Below are positions 38,624-48,281 of a stretch of DNA of 64,000 bases, in pieces; the first letter of the stretch is position 1, and each line of letters starts with the position of its first letter. The position numbers were made by a program, and so were the translations under genes. Source of the DNA: Spartobacteria bacterium (lineage in GTDB: Bacteria; Verrucomicrobiota; Verrucomicrobiia; Chthoniobacterales; UBA10450); NCBI GenBank assembly GCA_003167365.1, contig PMTM01000008.1, positions 62,001 through 126,000 of the forward strand. Reading direction: 5' to 3'. The notes below the pieces were generated by a model. That model searched no databases. It saw only the letters and a list, made by a program, of their open reading frames with translations, and was not told where the DNA came from.

Positions 38624-39637
38624 TTGAAAATTTTGCTCTCATCGCACGCTTTCGCTCCAAGCATTGGAGGAATAGAAACAGTGAGCGCTTTGCTCGCGCA
38701 GGAATTTTTCCGCTTAGACCATCAGGTGGTGGTTGTTACGCAAACTAGCGGGGAAGGGAGAGAGGAATTCCATTTCCCAGTTGTACGCCAGCCGTCTCTC
38801 GGGAAATTGTTCGATTTAATAAAGTGGTGCGACATTTTTTGGCAGAACAATCTGAGTCTGCGAACTGTTTGGCCCGCGTTCGTTCTGTCCAAACCGGTCG
38901 TGATTACTCATCAGGGATCGTATTGTGCTAAGCCGACGGGCATTGATCTCCTGCTGAGATTCAAGCGCGCAATTGTAAATCGCACGACGAGCGTCGCGAT
39001 CAGCCAATTTGTTGCCGGTTGTTTCCCGACGCGCTCCAGTATCATTCCGAATCCGTACGATGCGCGCATGTTCGCCCAGACCTCCCACGCAAGCGCGCGA
39101 AGCACTGAGCTGCTTTTCGTGGGACGCGTGGTTGCAGAAAAGGGGCTCGACCTTTTGATCGGCTCGCTCGCCCAGCTACGTTCTCGCGGATTGCAGCCGC
39201 GGTTAACGATCGTTGGCTCCGGGCCAGAACTGACGGCAATGCAGAAGCTGAGCGAAAACCTTGGACTGCGCGATCAAGTTAAGTTTGCCGGGCCGAAACT
39301 TGGCGCCGAGCTCGTGGAAATTTTTCGGCGGCATAAGATCCTCGTTGTTCCGTCGCGCTACGACGAACCTTTCGGAGTGGTGGCGTTGGAAGGTATCGCC
39401 TGTGGATGCGTCGTAGTTGGTTCAAGCGGCGGAGGTCTGCCCGAGGCAATCGGCCCGTGCGGAGTCACTTTTCCAAATGGCGACGCCGAAAGGTTGGCTG
39501 GTGCGATTGAGGAATTGTTGCGCGCGTCCGATAATCGGGATCGATTCCTCGCGAAAGCGCCGGAACATCTCGCGCGATTTCATCCTGTTTCGATTGCCAA
39601 TCAATATCTCGAACTATTTCAGTCGAAACTGCAGTGA
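38624..39637 (+). CDS. GT4 glycosyltransferase (TTG start)
   Basis: The 337-residue GT-B protein begins KILLSSHAFAPSIGGIETV after a TTG start, two bases after the previous stop. HAFAPSIGGIE is the glycine-rich donor/acceptor loop of GT4. ELLFVGRVVAEKGLDLLIGS begins the second domain, and VPSRYDEPFGVVALEGIACG holds the E-x7-E motif. No nearer ATG fits this conserved N-terminus, so the rare TTG is likely real. Its stop overlaps the next gene's GTG start. Confidence 0.85.
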   Translation: MKILLSSHAFAPSIGGIETVSALLAQEFFRLDHQVVVVTQTSGEGREEFHFPVVRQPSLGKLFDLIKWCDIFWQNNLSLRTVWPAFVLSKPVVITHQGSYCAKPTGIDLLLRFKRAIVNRTTSVAISQFVAGCFPTRSSIIPNPYDARMFAQTSHASARSTELLFVGRVVAEKGLDLLIGSLAQLRSRGLQPRLTIVGSGPELTAMQKLSENLGLRDQVKFAGPKLGAELVEIFRRHKILVVPSRYDEPFGVVALEGIACGCVVVGSSGGGLPEAIGPCGVTFPNGDAERLAGAIEELLRASDNRDRFLAKAPEHLARFHPVSIANQYLELFQSKLQ

Positions 39638-40866
39638 TCATCCTTTCCCATCCAACGGCCAACCAAAACGTGCGGCAAGCTGCGCTCGCACTCGCCGAAG
39701 CCGGATTGCTGAAGGAATTCTGGACGGGTGTGAACTGGAACGAGGATGGATTTTTGGACAGATGCCTCGCGTTTTCCAAACGCCTGCAAAAAGAACTTCG
39801 ACGCCGTTCCTTTCCGGCCGTGCTGAAACCGTTTATTCGAACTTCTCCGTGGCGCGAATTAGGTCGGCAAATCTCCGGACAACTTGGTCTCAACCAATTA
39901 ACAAGGCATGAGAACGGACCGTTTTCGATGGATGCGGTTTACCGGTCGCTCGATCGTCGCGTCGCGCGACGACTGGCGAACGGCGGCGCGGTCAAAGCGG
40001 TTTATGCTTATGACGATGGCGCGCTCGAATCGTTTCGCACGGCAAAGAGTCGCGGGCTGAAATGCATTTACGATCACCCGATTGCTTACTGGCGAAAAGT
40101 TCGGGAGATCCAGCAAGAGGAAGCGAATTTGCATCCGGAGTGGATCTCCACTCTCGGATCTCTCGCCGACAGTGAGGAAAAGCTCGCCAACAAAGATAAC
40201 GAACTCTCACTCGCCGATCTCGTGATCGTGCCGAGCACATTTTCGAAGGAGACTCTCGCATTGATGCCGGATTTGAAAGCGCCGGTTGAAGTAATTCCAT
40301 ACGGCGCTCCAGCCATTCGCGCTTCAGTAAATAGCCATGACCCCGCCCAAAAACTTCGCGTTTTGTTTGTTGGCGCGTTAAGCCAGGCGAAAGGTTTGGC
40401 TTACTTGCTCCAGGCGGTGTCCTGTCTGGAAGGTAGAATAGAACTCACGTTGATTGGACGCCGCGTCAGCTCAGTCGTTCCGTCGCGAGATGTGTTAAGC
40501 CGACATCGCTGGATCCCCTCGTTGCCCCATTCCGAACTCCTGACGGAAATGTCGCGTCATGACGTGCTTGCCTTTCCCTCGTTGCACGAAGGTTTCGGTC
40601 TCGTTATTCCTGAGGCGATGGCGCAAGGTCTGGTCGTGATCACAACGCCGCACACGGCGGGGCCGGACCTCATCAGTAACGGCGTTGATGGATTTATCGT
40701 TCCGATCCGCGCGTCCGAGGCGATCGAGGAGAAACTGGACTGTCTGCTAACTGACGCGAGGTTGCTGGCCGATATGAAAGCAGCCGCACAACGAAAGGCA
40801 AGCGCCCTGTCCTGGGAAACTTATCGACGAGAAATCGTCTCCGTGGCACGGGGCCTGATTCAATGA
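39634..40866 (+). CDS. GT4 glycosyltransferase (GTG start)
   Basis: The 410-residue product starts at a GTG that overlaps the previous stop (GTGA). The N-terminus is IILSHPTANQNVRQAALALA. A linker region carries an acidic/basic mixed helix around residues 150-190. The second domain begins LRVLFVGALSQAKGLAYLLQ and contains FPSLHEGFGLVIPEAMAQG with the E-x7-E motif. It overlaps the downstream polymerase gene by 4 bp (ATGA). Confidence 0.85.
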   Translation: MIILSHPTANQNVRQAALALAEAGLLKEFWTGVNWNEDGFLDRCLAFSKRLQKELRRRSFPAVLKPFIRTSPWRELGRQISGQLGLNQLTRHENGPFSMDAVYRSLDRRVARRLANGGAVKAVYAYDDGALESFRTAKSRGLKCIYDHPIAYWRKVREIQQEEANLHPEWISTLGSLADSEEKLANKDNELSLADLVIVPSTFSKETLALMPDLKAPVEVIPYGAPAIRASVNSHDPAQKLRVLFVGALSQAKGLAYLLQAVSCLEGRIELTLIGRRVSSVVPSRDVLSRHRWIPSLPHSELLTEMSRHDVLAFPSLHEGFGLVIPEAMAQGLVVITTPHTAGPDLISNGVDGFIVPIRASEAIEEKLDCLLTDARLLADMKAAAQRKASALSWETYRREIVSVARGLIQ

Positions 40867-42365
40867 ATCACCACCAAATGCATTCTCCTCTTGGTTTGCC
40901 ACAAATGCGTCCGGTCGCCGTCGCTCCGCCGACGGCGCCTGTTCATGGGGAGAAGATTATCAAGAACGTCCGCCGGCTCATCTATCTTTATCTGTTTTTG
41001 CTGCTGATCGAAGGCGCGTTGCGAAAATGGATGCTCCCGCAACTGGCGAACCCGCTTCTGATTGTTCGCGACCCGGTCGTCATCCTGATCTATCTCTTCG
41101 CGATTGCGGGCGGCGTTTTTCCGCGGAATAAATTTGTCATTTCGGTTACTATAATCGCGATCCTCTCCTGGATTACGGGGATTCTTGCGCTTTTGCCATA
41201 CCTACCGCCCGAAGTGGTGATCTTCACTACGGGCTTCGGATTTCGTTCGAACTTCCTCCATCTCCCTTTGATTTTCCTGATGCCGGCCGTCTTCGACGCC
41301 GAGCATGTGAAACGGATTGGTTGGTGGACGATTATCGGAATGATCCCGATGTCCGTAATCATGGCTTTGCAGTTCAAGGCTTCCCCGGATGCATTCATCA
41401 ATCGCGCGGCTGGCTTGGGCGAAGGTCAACAGATCCAGACGACCGGCGGCAAGATTCGGCCGCCTGGGACCTTTTCGTTTATCACCGGTACGATTTATTA
41501 TCTGAGCACGACCACGGCATTCCTGCTTCATGCCGCGCTTTCGAAGCTCGAATATAAGAATTGGATCCTTTTTGCCTCGGGCTTGAGTTTGATCGTCGGA
41601 ATTGGTGTCTCTGGAAGCCGCGGGGCCGTTCTCGCGGTTGCTCTAGTCGTCGCTTCGCTCAGCGTCATTTTGCTGATTCGTCCCGACGCCATGACCAAGT
41701 TCGGACGGAATCTGCTGCTCGCCGCCATCGTTGCATGGGCTGTGAGCTATGTCCCCGTTTTTCGCGAAGGTGTCGGCCTTCTTTCCGAGCGATTCACCGA
41801 GTCAGCAGAAGCCGCTGACACTACCGTGATCGGAGGGACGATGGAACGTATGCTTAGCGGCTTCACCGAACCACTCGAGATACTCAATAAAGCACCCTTT
41901 TGGGGCTACGGACTTGGCGTCGGAACTAATGGCGGCGCCCGTTTCCTCACCGGTCGCTCGGCGTTCTTGCTCACGGAAAACGAATGGTCGCGCATCTTGC
42001 TGGAAAGCGGCCCGATTCTCGGTCTGGCCTTTATTTTTTGGCGAACGGCGCTGGCCTTTTACATTGGCTACCTCGTGCTCAAGAACCTCATGCTCGGGCG
42101 CACCCTCCCGATCTTTCTTTTTGGAGCGGGCTTTTTCGCACTGCTCAACGGCTCGTTTGGCCAGCCGACTAGCCTCGGTTTTGCCGTCGTGCTCAATGGA
42201 CTTTGCCTCGCCGCGATGAACGGGCCGAAAACTGAGCTTAAATCGGCTCCGGGTCCAAAACGCCAAACCGCGCCACGTTTGTCTAGCCGTTCCGCTTACG
42301 CCGAGAGATTGCACGGGCCGGCCGCGCCCGAGAATGGTCAAACGAATGGTTCTGCTGATCGGTAA
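40863..42365 (+). CDS. O-antigen ligase/polymerase-like membrane protein (Wzy-type candidate)
   Basis: The 500-residue product has about 10-12 hydrophobic segments and the large periplasmic loop expected of Wzy/WaaL proteins (about 300-370; contains FGYGLGVGTNGG-like GYGLGVGTNGGARFL). GVSGSRGAVLAVAL is a typical Wzy_C-family stretch with the conserved arginine. It would link repeat units delivered by the flippase. The proline-rich N-terminus and polar C-terminal 45 residues are cytosolic. It overlaps its upstream neighbour by 4 bp and its downstream one by about 20 bp. Confidence 0.8.
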   Translation: MNHHQMHSPLGLPQMRPVAVAPPTAPVHGEKIIKNVRRLIYLYLFLLLIEGALRKWMLPQLANPLLIVRDPVVILIYLFAIAGGVFPRNKFVISVTIIAILSWITGILALLPYLPPEVVIFTTGFGFRSNFLHLPLIFLMPAVFDAEHVKRIGWWTIIGMIPMSVIMALQFKASPDAFINRAAGLGEGQQIQTTGGKIRPPGTFSFITGTIYYLSTTTAFLLHAALSKLEYKNWILFASGLSLIVGIGVSGSRGAVLAVALVVASLSVILLIRPDAMTKFGRNLLLAAIVAWAVSYVPVFREGVGLLSERFTESAEAADTTVIGGTMERMLSGFTEPLEILNKAPFWGYGLGVGTNGGARFLTGRSAFLLTENEWSRILLESGPILGLAFIFWRTALAFYIGYLVLKNLMLGRTLPIFLFGAGFFALLNGSFGQPTSLGFAVVLNGLCLAAMNGPKTELKSAPGPKRQTAPRLSSRSAYAERLHGPAAPENGQTNGSADR

Positions 42366-43473
42366 TTACGCTCCCGATCGGTGGCAAAGCATGTTGCGCT
42401 TCGACCAGATGATGCTGCGGGGGCTGCGTGATTGCGGTGTTGCCGCGGAAGTGATTCGCCCGCCGACTGTGCTCGGGAAATTCCAAATGCTCGGCGCGAC
42501 GGTGGCGAAGTGGCTTGGTTACATCGACAAGTTCCTCTTTTTCCGCTGGCAATTGCGGCGCAAGTTGGCGAAGCGTCCTGCGCTCGTGCACATCTGCGAT
42601 CATTCCAATTCGATGTATGCCATGAGCTGCAAAGGTGTGCCGGTGCTGACGACTTGCCACGATATGCTCGCCGTTCGCGGGGGATTAGGGGAAGAGACTG
42701 ACTGCCCAGCATCGTTTACCGGACGCATGCTTCAGCGCTGGATTCTGCGCGGTTTGCGCCGCGCCGATATCGTCGCATGCGTGTCGCGTGCGACGGCAGA
42801 CGACGTGCGCCGACTCGTCCCAGCGCAGAGCGATCGACTGCGAATCACCGTGGTCGAGATGGGTTTAAATTATCCTTACCAGCGACTGAAGCGCGAAATT
42901 GTCGACGAACGATTGTCCCGCTTTCCTCAATTAAATCTCAATGGCCGTTTCATTTTGCACGTTGGTTCGAATCTTCGCCGGAAGAATCGCGAAGGCATCC
43001 TACGCATTTTTGCCAAATGCGCAGACGCACTGGATGCGCAAATGGTGTTCGCAGGCGATGCATTGAGCGACAGTCTCCGCGCACAAGCGCGTGATCTCCA
43101 CATCGAGCATCGTATTGTCGAAATTGTGAATGCATCGAACGAAGTGCTCGAGGCGCTTTACAATCGCGCGCACGCGCTGCTTTACCCATCGCGTTTCGAA
43201 GGATTTGGCTGGCCGATTATCGAGGCGCAAGCTTGTGGTTGTCCCGTGGTGTGCAGCTCCGCTGGGCCGATGGCGGACGTTGCGGGCGCAGGCGCATTGC
43301 TGCATGAGCCGGATGATGAAGAAGGTTTTGTGGCCGATTTACTGCGACTAGCCGATCCCGAAGAGCGTAGGCGATGGACTGCAAAGGCGCTCGAAAATGC
43401 GAGACGATTCTCAGCCGCGCGCATGATCTCCGAATACCGGGAGCTATATCGCTCGCTTGCGCCTGCATGTTAA
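42346..43473 (+). CDS. GT4 glycosyltransferase
   Basis: The 375-residue protein from ATG 42346 (MVLLIGNYAPDRWQSMLRFD) has the GT-B plan. RFILHVGSNLRRKNREGILR begins the second domain, and YPSRFEGFGWPIIEAQACG has the E-x7-E motif followed by CPVVCSSAGPMADVAG. A second ATG 12 bp upstream (42334) is possible; both overlap the polymerase gene. The CDHSNSMYA and TTCHDMLAVRGG segments match the mannosyltransferase-like branch of GT4. Confidence 0.85.
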   Translation: MVLLIGNYAPDRWQSMLRFDQMMLRGLRDCGVAAEVIRPPTVLGKFQMLGATVAKWLGYIDKFLFFRWQLRRKLAKRPALVHICDHSNSMYAMSCKGVPVLTTCHDMLAVRGGLGEETDCPASFTGRMLQRWILRGLRRADIVACVSRATADDVRRLVPAQSDRLRITVVEMGLNYPYQRLKREIVDERLSRFPQLNLNGRFILHVGSNLRRKNREGILRIFAKCADALDAQMVFAGDALSDSLRAQARDLHIEHRIVEIVNASNEVLEALYNRAHALLYPSRFEGFGWPIIEAQACGCPVVCSSAGPMADVAGAGALLHEPDDEEGFVADLLRLADPEERRRWTAKALENARRFSAARMISEYRELYRSLAPAC

Positions 43474-44135
43474 AGAAACTGACCATGTTTCTGTCGATCT
43501 TGCTGCCATGGCCGGCGCGGCGCTGCTTACTCGAAAGGCAATTCGGCTATTCGATTCATCCCACCAGTCGAATCGGCTTCGCCTGGATTTGTCCTCGTCG
43601 CCTGATCATGGAGGAGAACTCCCGCATCGGACACCTGACAATTTGCAAGAACATCGACCTGCTGCATCTCGGCGCTCACTCGATTATCGGACAATTAAAC
43701 TGGATCACGGGCTTTCCCAGTGGAAGCAGCCGCCATTTCGCACACCAACCGGACCGAAAGCCCGAGCTTATTCTTGAATCCCACGCCGGAATCAGTAGCC
43801 GGCATTTGATCGACTGCACCGCACGTGTGCGCATCGGCGCATTCGCGACCTTGGCCGGGTTTCGTTCGCAGCTCGTCACCCACAGCATCGATCTCGAAGC
43901 CGGCCGGCAGTCGTCGGAGCCAATCGAAATCGGAGAATACAGTTTCGTTGGGACGAATTCTGTAATCCTCGGCGGGAGCAGTTTGCCACATCACTCAGTC
44001 CTCGGTGCGAAATCGCTGTTGAACAAAAAGTGGGAGGCGCCGTTTCATCTCTACGGCGGCGTTCCCGCGAAACCGTTGAAGCAACTTCCGGAGGATCTGG
44101 CGTATTTCCGACGCGAAGAGGGCTTCGTGTGGTGA
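43467..44135 (+). CDS. hexapeptide-repeat acyltransferase
   Basis: The 222-residue product starts at the ATG at 43467 (MLKKLTMFLSILLPWPARRC), overlapping the previous stop. It has a left-handed beta-helix with imperfect hexapeptide repeats (HLGAHSIIGQLNWI, RIGAFATLAGFRS, IEIGEYSFVGTNSVILGGSS) and a C-terminal YGGVPAKPLKQLP tail typical of WcaF/NeuD-like O-acetyltransferases. It likely adds an acetyl group to the repeat-unit sugar. The catalytic His is probably in the FRSQLVTHSID region. It is longer than the second acyltransferase at 48259 and not obviously its duplicate. Confidence 0.75.
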   Translation: MLKKLTMFLSILLPWPARRCLLERQFGYSIHPTSRIGFAWICPRRLIMEENSRIGHLTICKNIDLLHLGAHSIIGQLNWITGFPSGSSRHFAHQPDRKPELILESHAGISSRHLIDCTARVRIGAFATLAGFRSQLVTHSIDLEAGRQSSEPIEIGEYSFVGTNSVILGGSSLPHHSVLGAKSLLNKKWEAPFHLYGGVPAKPLKQLPEDLAYFRREEGFVW

Positions 44136-44165
44136 AGGGCGACCGAACGTCCACGACATAACGAC

Positions 44166-45983
44166 ATGTGCGGCATTGCAGTCCACTTCTCCTTGTCCGG
44201 GCGCGCGACGCCGCTCGATCTTCAGTTGTTGAAACATCGCGGTCCAGATTCTTCCGGCGAATGGACTTCAGCAGACAACCGATGCTGGTTAGGCAACACG
44301 CGACTTGCGATTGTCGATCTTTCCCCAACCGGGGCGCAACCGATGACCGATCCGGCCAATGGCAATGTGATCGTATCGAACCACGAAATCTATAATCATC
44401 GTGCCTTGCGCGAGCAACTCGACGCGAACGTCGCTTGGAAAGGTACGAGCGACACAGAAACACTTTTGCGGGGATATGGACACTGGCATCACGGCGTGCT
44501 CGATCGAATCAAAGGCATGTTTGCCTTTGCCATTTACGACCACGCGCGCCAGGAATTGTTTGTCGCGCGCGATCGTCTGGGGATAAAGCCGCTCTACTAC
44601 ACGATGGATTCGCAGGGCGTGCGGATGGCCTCGGAAGTAAAAGTACTCGTCGGCGCATCCGAATCCATCACACCAGAATCGATCTCTGCTTATCTGCAGT
44701 GGGGCGCATGCCCGGAACGAAAACTTCTTTACCCGGACATTCATGTTTTGCCCGCCGGTCACGCGATGACTATTGGGCCACAAGGCCAACGCAACACATG
44801 GAAGTACTGGCCATCGCGCAAAGCGTTTGTCTCTTCGACCGATCAGGTTGTTCGACAGGTTCGCGGCCTGATGGAGAAAGCAGTCGAAGAACATCTTCTT
44901 TCTGATGTTCCGGTCGCCAGTTTTCTCAGTGGTGGAATTGATTCATCGATCCTAACCGCAATCGCCGCGCAGAAATTGGAGAAAAAACTGCAGACATTCT
45001 CGGTCGGTTTTGACGCCGCGGAATTTGATGAAAGCGCAATCGCGCTCGAAGTCGCGCAGCGTTACGGGACGCAGCATCACCGGCTTCAATTTTCCGAGGA
45101 GGAAGTGATTCAATCGGTCACGGAAGCGGTGGAGAAAATGGATTTGCCGTCGGTTGACGCGATCAACACTTACATTGTGTCGCGAGCGGTCGCGGTCCAC
45201 GGGGTGAAAGTCGCCTTGTCTGGCCTCGGCGGCGACGAATTATTCGGCGGTTACGCAAGCTTCCGCGACGTTCCGAGATTGAACGTCCTGTCGAAGTTGC
45301 CGCGCGGACTACGACGAATAATCGGCGGAGCCGTGAACCTCGGTGACCGATTAGCGGAACTTCCACGCAATTCCGGTGCCGGCGATTTGGCGAGATGGCG
45401 TCGTCGCCTTTTCACCGGCCGCATGCTCGATCGCGCCGGACTGCCGAACGGAATTACGCCGTTCGAATGTCCGGTTGAGTTGCCGGACGACTACTCGCGC
45501 ATCAGTTGGGCGGAGCTCACCGGTTATATGCGTCGCATGTTGCTGCGCGATGCGGACCAAATGAGTATGGCGGTTTCTCTCGAGTTGCGCGTTCCCTTTC
45601 TCGACCACGAACTCGTTGAGTACGTTTTGGGATTGCCTGCGGCGGAGAAAAAACGATACGCCGGATCCAAGGGATTGCTCGTGGAAGCGTGCCGCGATCT
45701 TCTTCCGGCTTCCGTGTATCAGCGTCCAAAACGCGGATTCGTTTTACCGATGAGAATTTGGATGCTTGGGCCGCTTGCCTCCTTTGTCGACAACGGGCTT
45801 AGCGAGACGATTTCGCGCCAGTTGTTGCCGGCGGATTTTGTGAACGATGCCAGTGCCGCATTTTGGGCGGGACGTCTGCACTGGACTCGCCTATGGAGCA
45901 TCGTGGTCCTGGGTCATTTCGCCAAGCGCTCGCAACTGTCTCGCTGTCCGGATGAAAATACTTCGGTCCATTCATTCGCTTAA
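44166..45983 (+). CDS. asnB: glutamine-hydrolysing asparagine synthase family protein
   Basis: The 605-residue protein has an N-terminal class II (Ntn) glutaminase with catalytic Cys2 (MCGIAVHFS) and HRGPDSSGEW. The C-terminal synthase domain has the PPi loop FLSGGIDSSILTAIAAQ (about 255-271) and SGLGGDELFGGYASFRDV. Either asparagine synthesis or amidation of an exopolysaccharide sugar acid (as in WbpS-type uronamide formation) fits. Its location inside the glycan operon favours the latter, but I cannot tell from sequence. The 3' end overlaps the next gene by 32 bp. Confidence 0.85.
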   Translation: MCGIAVHFSLSGRATPLDLQLLKHRGPDSSGEWTSADNRCWLGNTRLAIVDLSPTGAQPMTDPANGNVIVSNHEIYNHRALREQLDANVAWKGTSDTETLLRGYGHWHHGVLDRIKGMFAFAIYDHARQELFVARDRLGIKPLYYTMDSQGVRMASEVKVLVGASESITPESISAYLQWGACPERKLLYPDIHVLPAGHAMTIGPQGQRNTWKYWPSRKAFVSSTDQVVRQVRGLMEKAVEEHLLSDVPVASFLSGGIDSSILTAIAAQKLEKKLQTFSVGFDAAEFDESAIALEVAQRYGTQHHRLQFSEEEVIQSVTEAVEKMDLPSVDAINTYIVSRAVAVHGVKVALSGLGGDELFGGYASFRDVPRLNVLSKLPRGLRRIIGGAVNLGDRLAELPRNSGAGDLARWRRRLFTGRMLDRAGLPNGITPFECPVELPDDYSRISWAELTGYMRRMLLRDADQMSMAVSLELRVPFLDHELVEYVLGLPAAEKKRYAGSKGLLVEACRDLLPASVYQRPKRGFVLPMRIWMLGPLASFVDNGLSETISRQLLPADFVNDASAAFWAGRLHWTRLWSIVVLGHFAKRSQLSRCPDENTSVHSFA

Positions 45984-47133
45984 TCCTGCGATCGGCGGCC
46001 CAATGGAGGCGGTCAGGCAATCCTCCGCAATTTTGGCCAACCGCGGCCATCAGGTGGAAATTGTTTCGCTCGACGCGCCGGGAGATCCATGGCTCCGCGA
46101 ATTTCCGGTTCCGGCTCATGCGCTTGGTCCCGGCCGAGGCAGCTACGGTTACGCGCCGCGTTTTACCCAGTGGATCAAAGAACGGCACGTGGAATACGAC
46201 GCCGTGATTGTCCACGGCCTTTGGCAATACAGCAGCTTCGGCGTCTGGCGTGCGTTGCGCGGAACCACGACGCCGTACTTCGTTTTCCCGCACGGAATGC
46301 TCGACCCATGGTTCAACCGCACCTATCCGTTGAAACACATTAAGAAAATTCTCTATTGGCCATGGGCCGAATATCGTGTCCTCCGAGACGCCGCTGCTGT
46401 TCTTTTCACATCGGAAGAAGAAAGGCGATCGGCTTGTAAATCTTTTTCGCCCTACCGATGCAACGAAGTGGTCGTGAATTACGGGACTGCCGCGCCCGAT
46501 GTCGATCTGGAGAATGCACGACGCGATTTCTCGAACAGCTTTCCACAATTGCGGGAGAAACGCTTCCTCTTGTTTCTAGGCCGGTTGCACGAAAAGAAAG
46601 GCTGCGAATTACTGATTCAGGCGTTTGCCGAGATCCGGAATTCTGCGCGCGCCAATTGCTCTCTACAGCTCGTTATCGCGGGCCCGTGCGCTGACGAAGC
46701 GTACTTGCTGCACTTAAAGCGCCTTGCTACGACAACAACGGAAGGTGATCGCGAAGAGAGTCCTATCACATTCACCGGCATGCTGACTGGCAATCTCAAG
46801 TGGGGTGCATTTGCCGCGGCCGACGCGTTCGTCCTGCCTTCTCACCAAGAAAACTTTGGGATCGCTGTTGTTGAAGCGCTGGCGTGCTCGACGCCAGTTC
46901 TAATCTCGAACAAGGTGAACATCTGGCGCGAGATCGTAAACGACGGTGCCGGTTTCGCGGATGAAGATGATCGCGATGGGACCACTCGTTCGATCGAACG
47001 CTGGATACGAACGTCGGCCGCAGAGCGCGAAACGATGCGGGTAAACGCTCGCACCTGCTTCGAACGTCGCTTCGAAATCAACCGCGCGGTTGATTCTCTC
47101 TTGCAAGTCTTGGAAGAGCGCGTGGCTGTATGA
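45952..47133 (+). CDS. GT4 glycosyltransferase
   Basis: The 393-residue protein begins at the ATG at 45952 (MKILRSIHSLNPAIGGPMEA), overlapping the end of asnB by 32 bp. Longer frames start inside asnB and lack conserved sequence. IHSLNPAIGGPMEAV is the first-domain loop, KRFLLFLGRLHEKKGCELLI starts the second domain, and LPSHQENFGIAVVEALACS holds the E-x7-E motif. It overlaps the next gene by 4 bp. Confidence 0.85.
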   Translation: MKILRSIHSLNPAIGGPMEAVRQSSAILANRGHQVEIVSLDAPGDPWLREFPVPAHALGPGRGSYGYAPRFTQWIKERHVEYDAVIVHGLWQYSSFGVWRALRGTTTPYFVFPHGMLDPWFNRTYPLKHIKKILYWPWAEYRVLRDAAAVLFTSEEERRSACKSFSPYRCNEVVVNYGTAAPDVDLENARRDFSNSFPQLREKRFLLFLGRLHEKKGCELLIQAFAEIRNSARANCSLQLVIAGPCADEAYLLHLKRLATTTTEGDREESPITFTGMLTGNLKWGAFAAADAFVLPSHQENFGIAVVEALACSTPVLISNKVNIWREIVNDGAGFADEDDRDGTTRSIERWIRTSAAERETMRVNARTCFERRFEINRAVDSLLQVLEERVAV

Positions 47134-48281
47134 AGATCACCATCGTGCTTGGCGCGTTCTTTCCCGTGCCTCCGATCATGGGCGGTGCGGTCGAGAAGAT
47201 TTGGTTCATGCTCACCCAGGAGTTTGCGCGTCGTGGTCACGAGGTCGTCGTGATTTCGCGAGCGATGCCGCAATTTCCCCGCCAGGAAATTCTTGCCGGG
47301 GTGAAACACTTTCGCGTGCGTGGTTTTAATGCTCCGCGTTCTCTAATCTGGTTGAAGCTGCTCGATCTCATTTACTCAATCAGGACGATGTCGGTCTTGC
47401 CGAAAGTCGACATCATTGTGACGAATACGTTCTGGCTCCCACTTTTGCTACGCAATTCGAAACGTGGCCAGATTTACGTTCATGCGACGAGATATCCGAA
47501 GGGTCAGATGCGTTTTTACAAAAAGGCGGCGCGATTGCAGGCGCCCTCCCATGCCGTGGCGCGCGCGATTGCAGCCGAAGCTCCGGCGCTCGCGCAAAGA
47601 ATATCGGTGATTCCAAATCCGGTGCCAGGATCGGCAAACGCGACTCCATCTCCTCCGCTCGCTCAGCGCGAGAAAATAGTCCTTTATGTCGGTCGCGTTC
47701 ATCCGGAAAAAGGGGTTCATCTCTTGGTTGATGCCTTTACTAAGGGCGCGCGCACTGTTTTTGCTGATTGGAAGCTCGTGATTGTTGGTCCAGCAGAGGA
47801 AAAGTTCGGGGGTGGCGGCGAAGATTACCTTGTCGATCTAAAACACCGCGCGAAAGACGCGGATGGCCGGGTGAATTTCCGCGGGGCCATTTTCGACCAA
47901 CCTGCGCTCGAACAGGAATTTCGCGGGGCCAAACTCTTTGTTTATCCGTCGCTTGCGGAGCGCGGCGAAACGTTTGGGGTCGCGCCCCTCGAAGCGATGG
48001 CGCACGGCGCCGCTGTGCTCACTTCCAATCTCGATTGTTTTCGCGATTTCATCAGCGATCACGAAACTGGTTTCATCTTCAACCATCGCGTGGTCAATCC
48101 GGTCGAGGCGCTTCAGGAAAAGATGGCGAATGTAATTGTCGATCCAACGTTGCTCTCGCGCGTGGCTGAGGCAGGTTATCGCAAGTCGGCTGAGTATTCG
48201 CTTACCCGCGTGGCCGATCAATTTCTAGAGGATTTTAACTCGCTTATTCGCACCTCCGATGCCGGAAGAAACAATCGTTAA
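47130..48281 (+). CDS. GT4 glycosyltransferase
   Basis: The 383-residue protein starts MKITIVLGAFFPVPPIMGGA, overlapping the previous stop (ATGA). KIVLYVGRVHPEKGVHLLVD begins the second domain. YPSLAERGETFGVAPLEAMA contains the E-x7-E-like motif (E-T-F-G-V-A-P-L-E). It overlaps the acyltransferase gene downstream by 23 bp. The sugar specificity is not predictable. Confidence 0.85.
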   Translation: MKITIVLGAFFPVPPIMGGAVEKIWFMLTQEFARRGHEVVVISRAMPQFPRQEILAGVKHFRVRGFNAPRSLIWLKLLDLIYSIRTMSVLPKVDIIVTNTFWLPLLLRNSKRGQIYVHATRYPKGQMRFYKKAARLQAPSHAVARAIAAEAPALAQRISVIPNPVPGSANATPSPPLAQREKIVLYVGRVHPEKGVHLLVDAFTKGARTVFADWKLVIVGPAEEKFGGGGEDYLVDLKHRAKDADGRVNFRGAIFDQPALEQEFRGAKLFVYPSLAERGETFGVAPLEAMAHGAAVLTSNLDCFRDFISDHETGFIFNHRVVNPVEALQEKMANVIVDPTLLSRVAEAGYRKSAEYSLTRVADQFLEDFNSLIRTSDAGRNNR

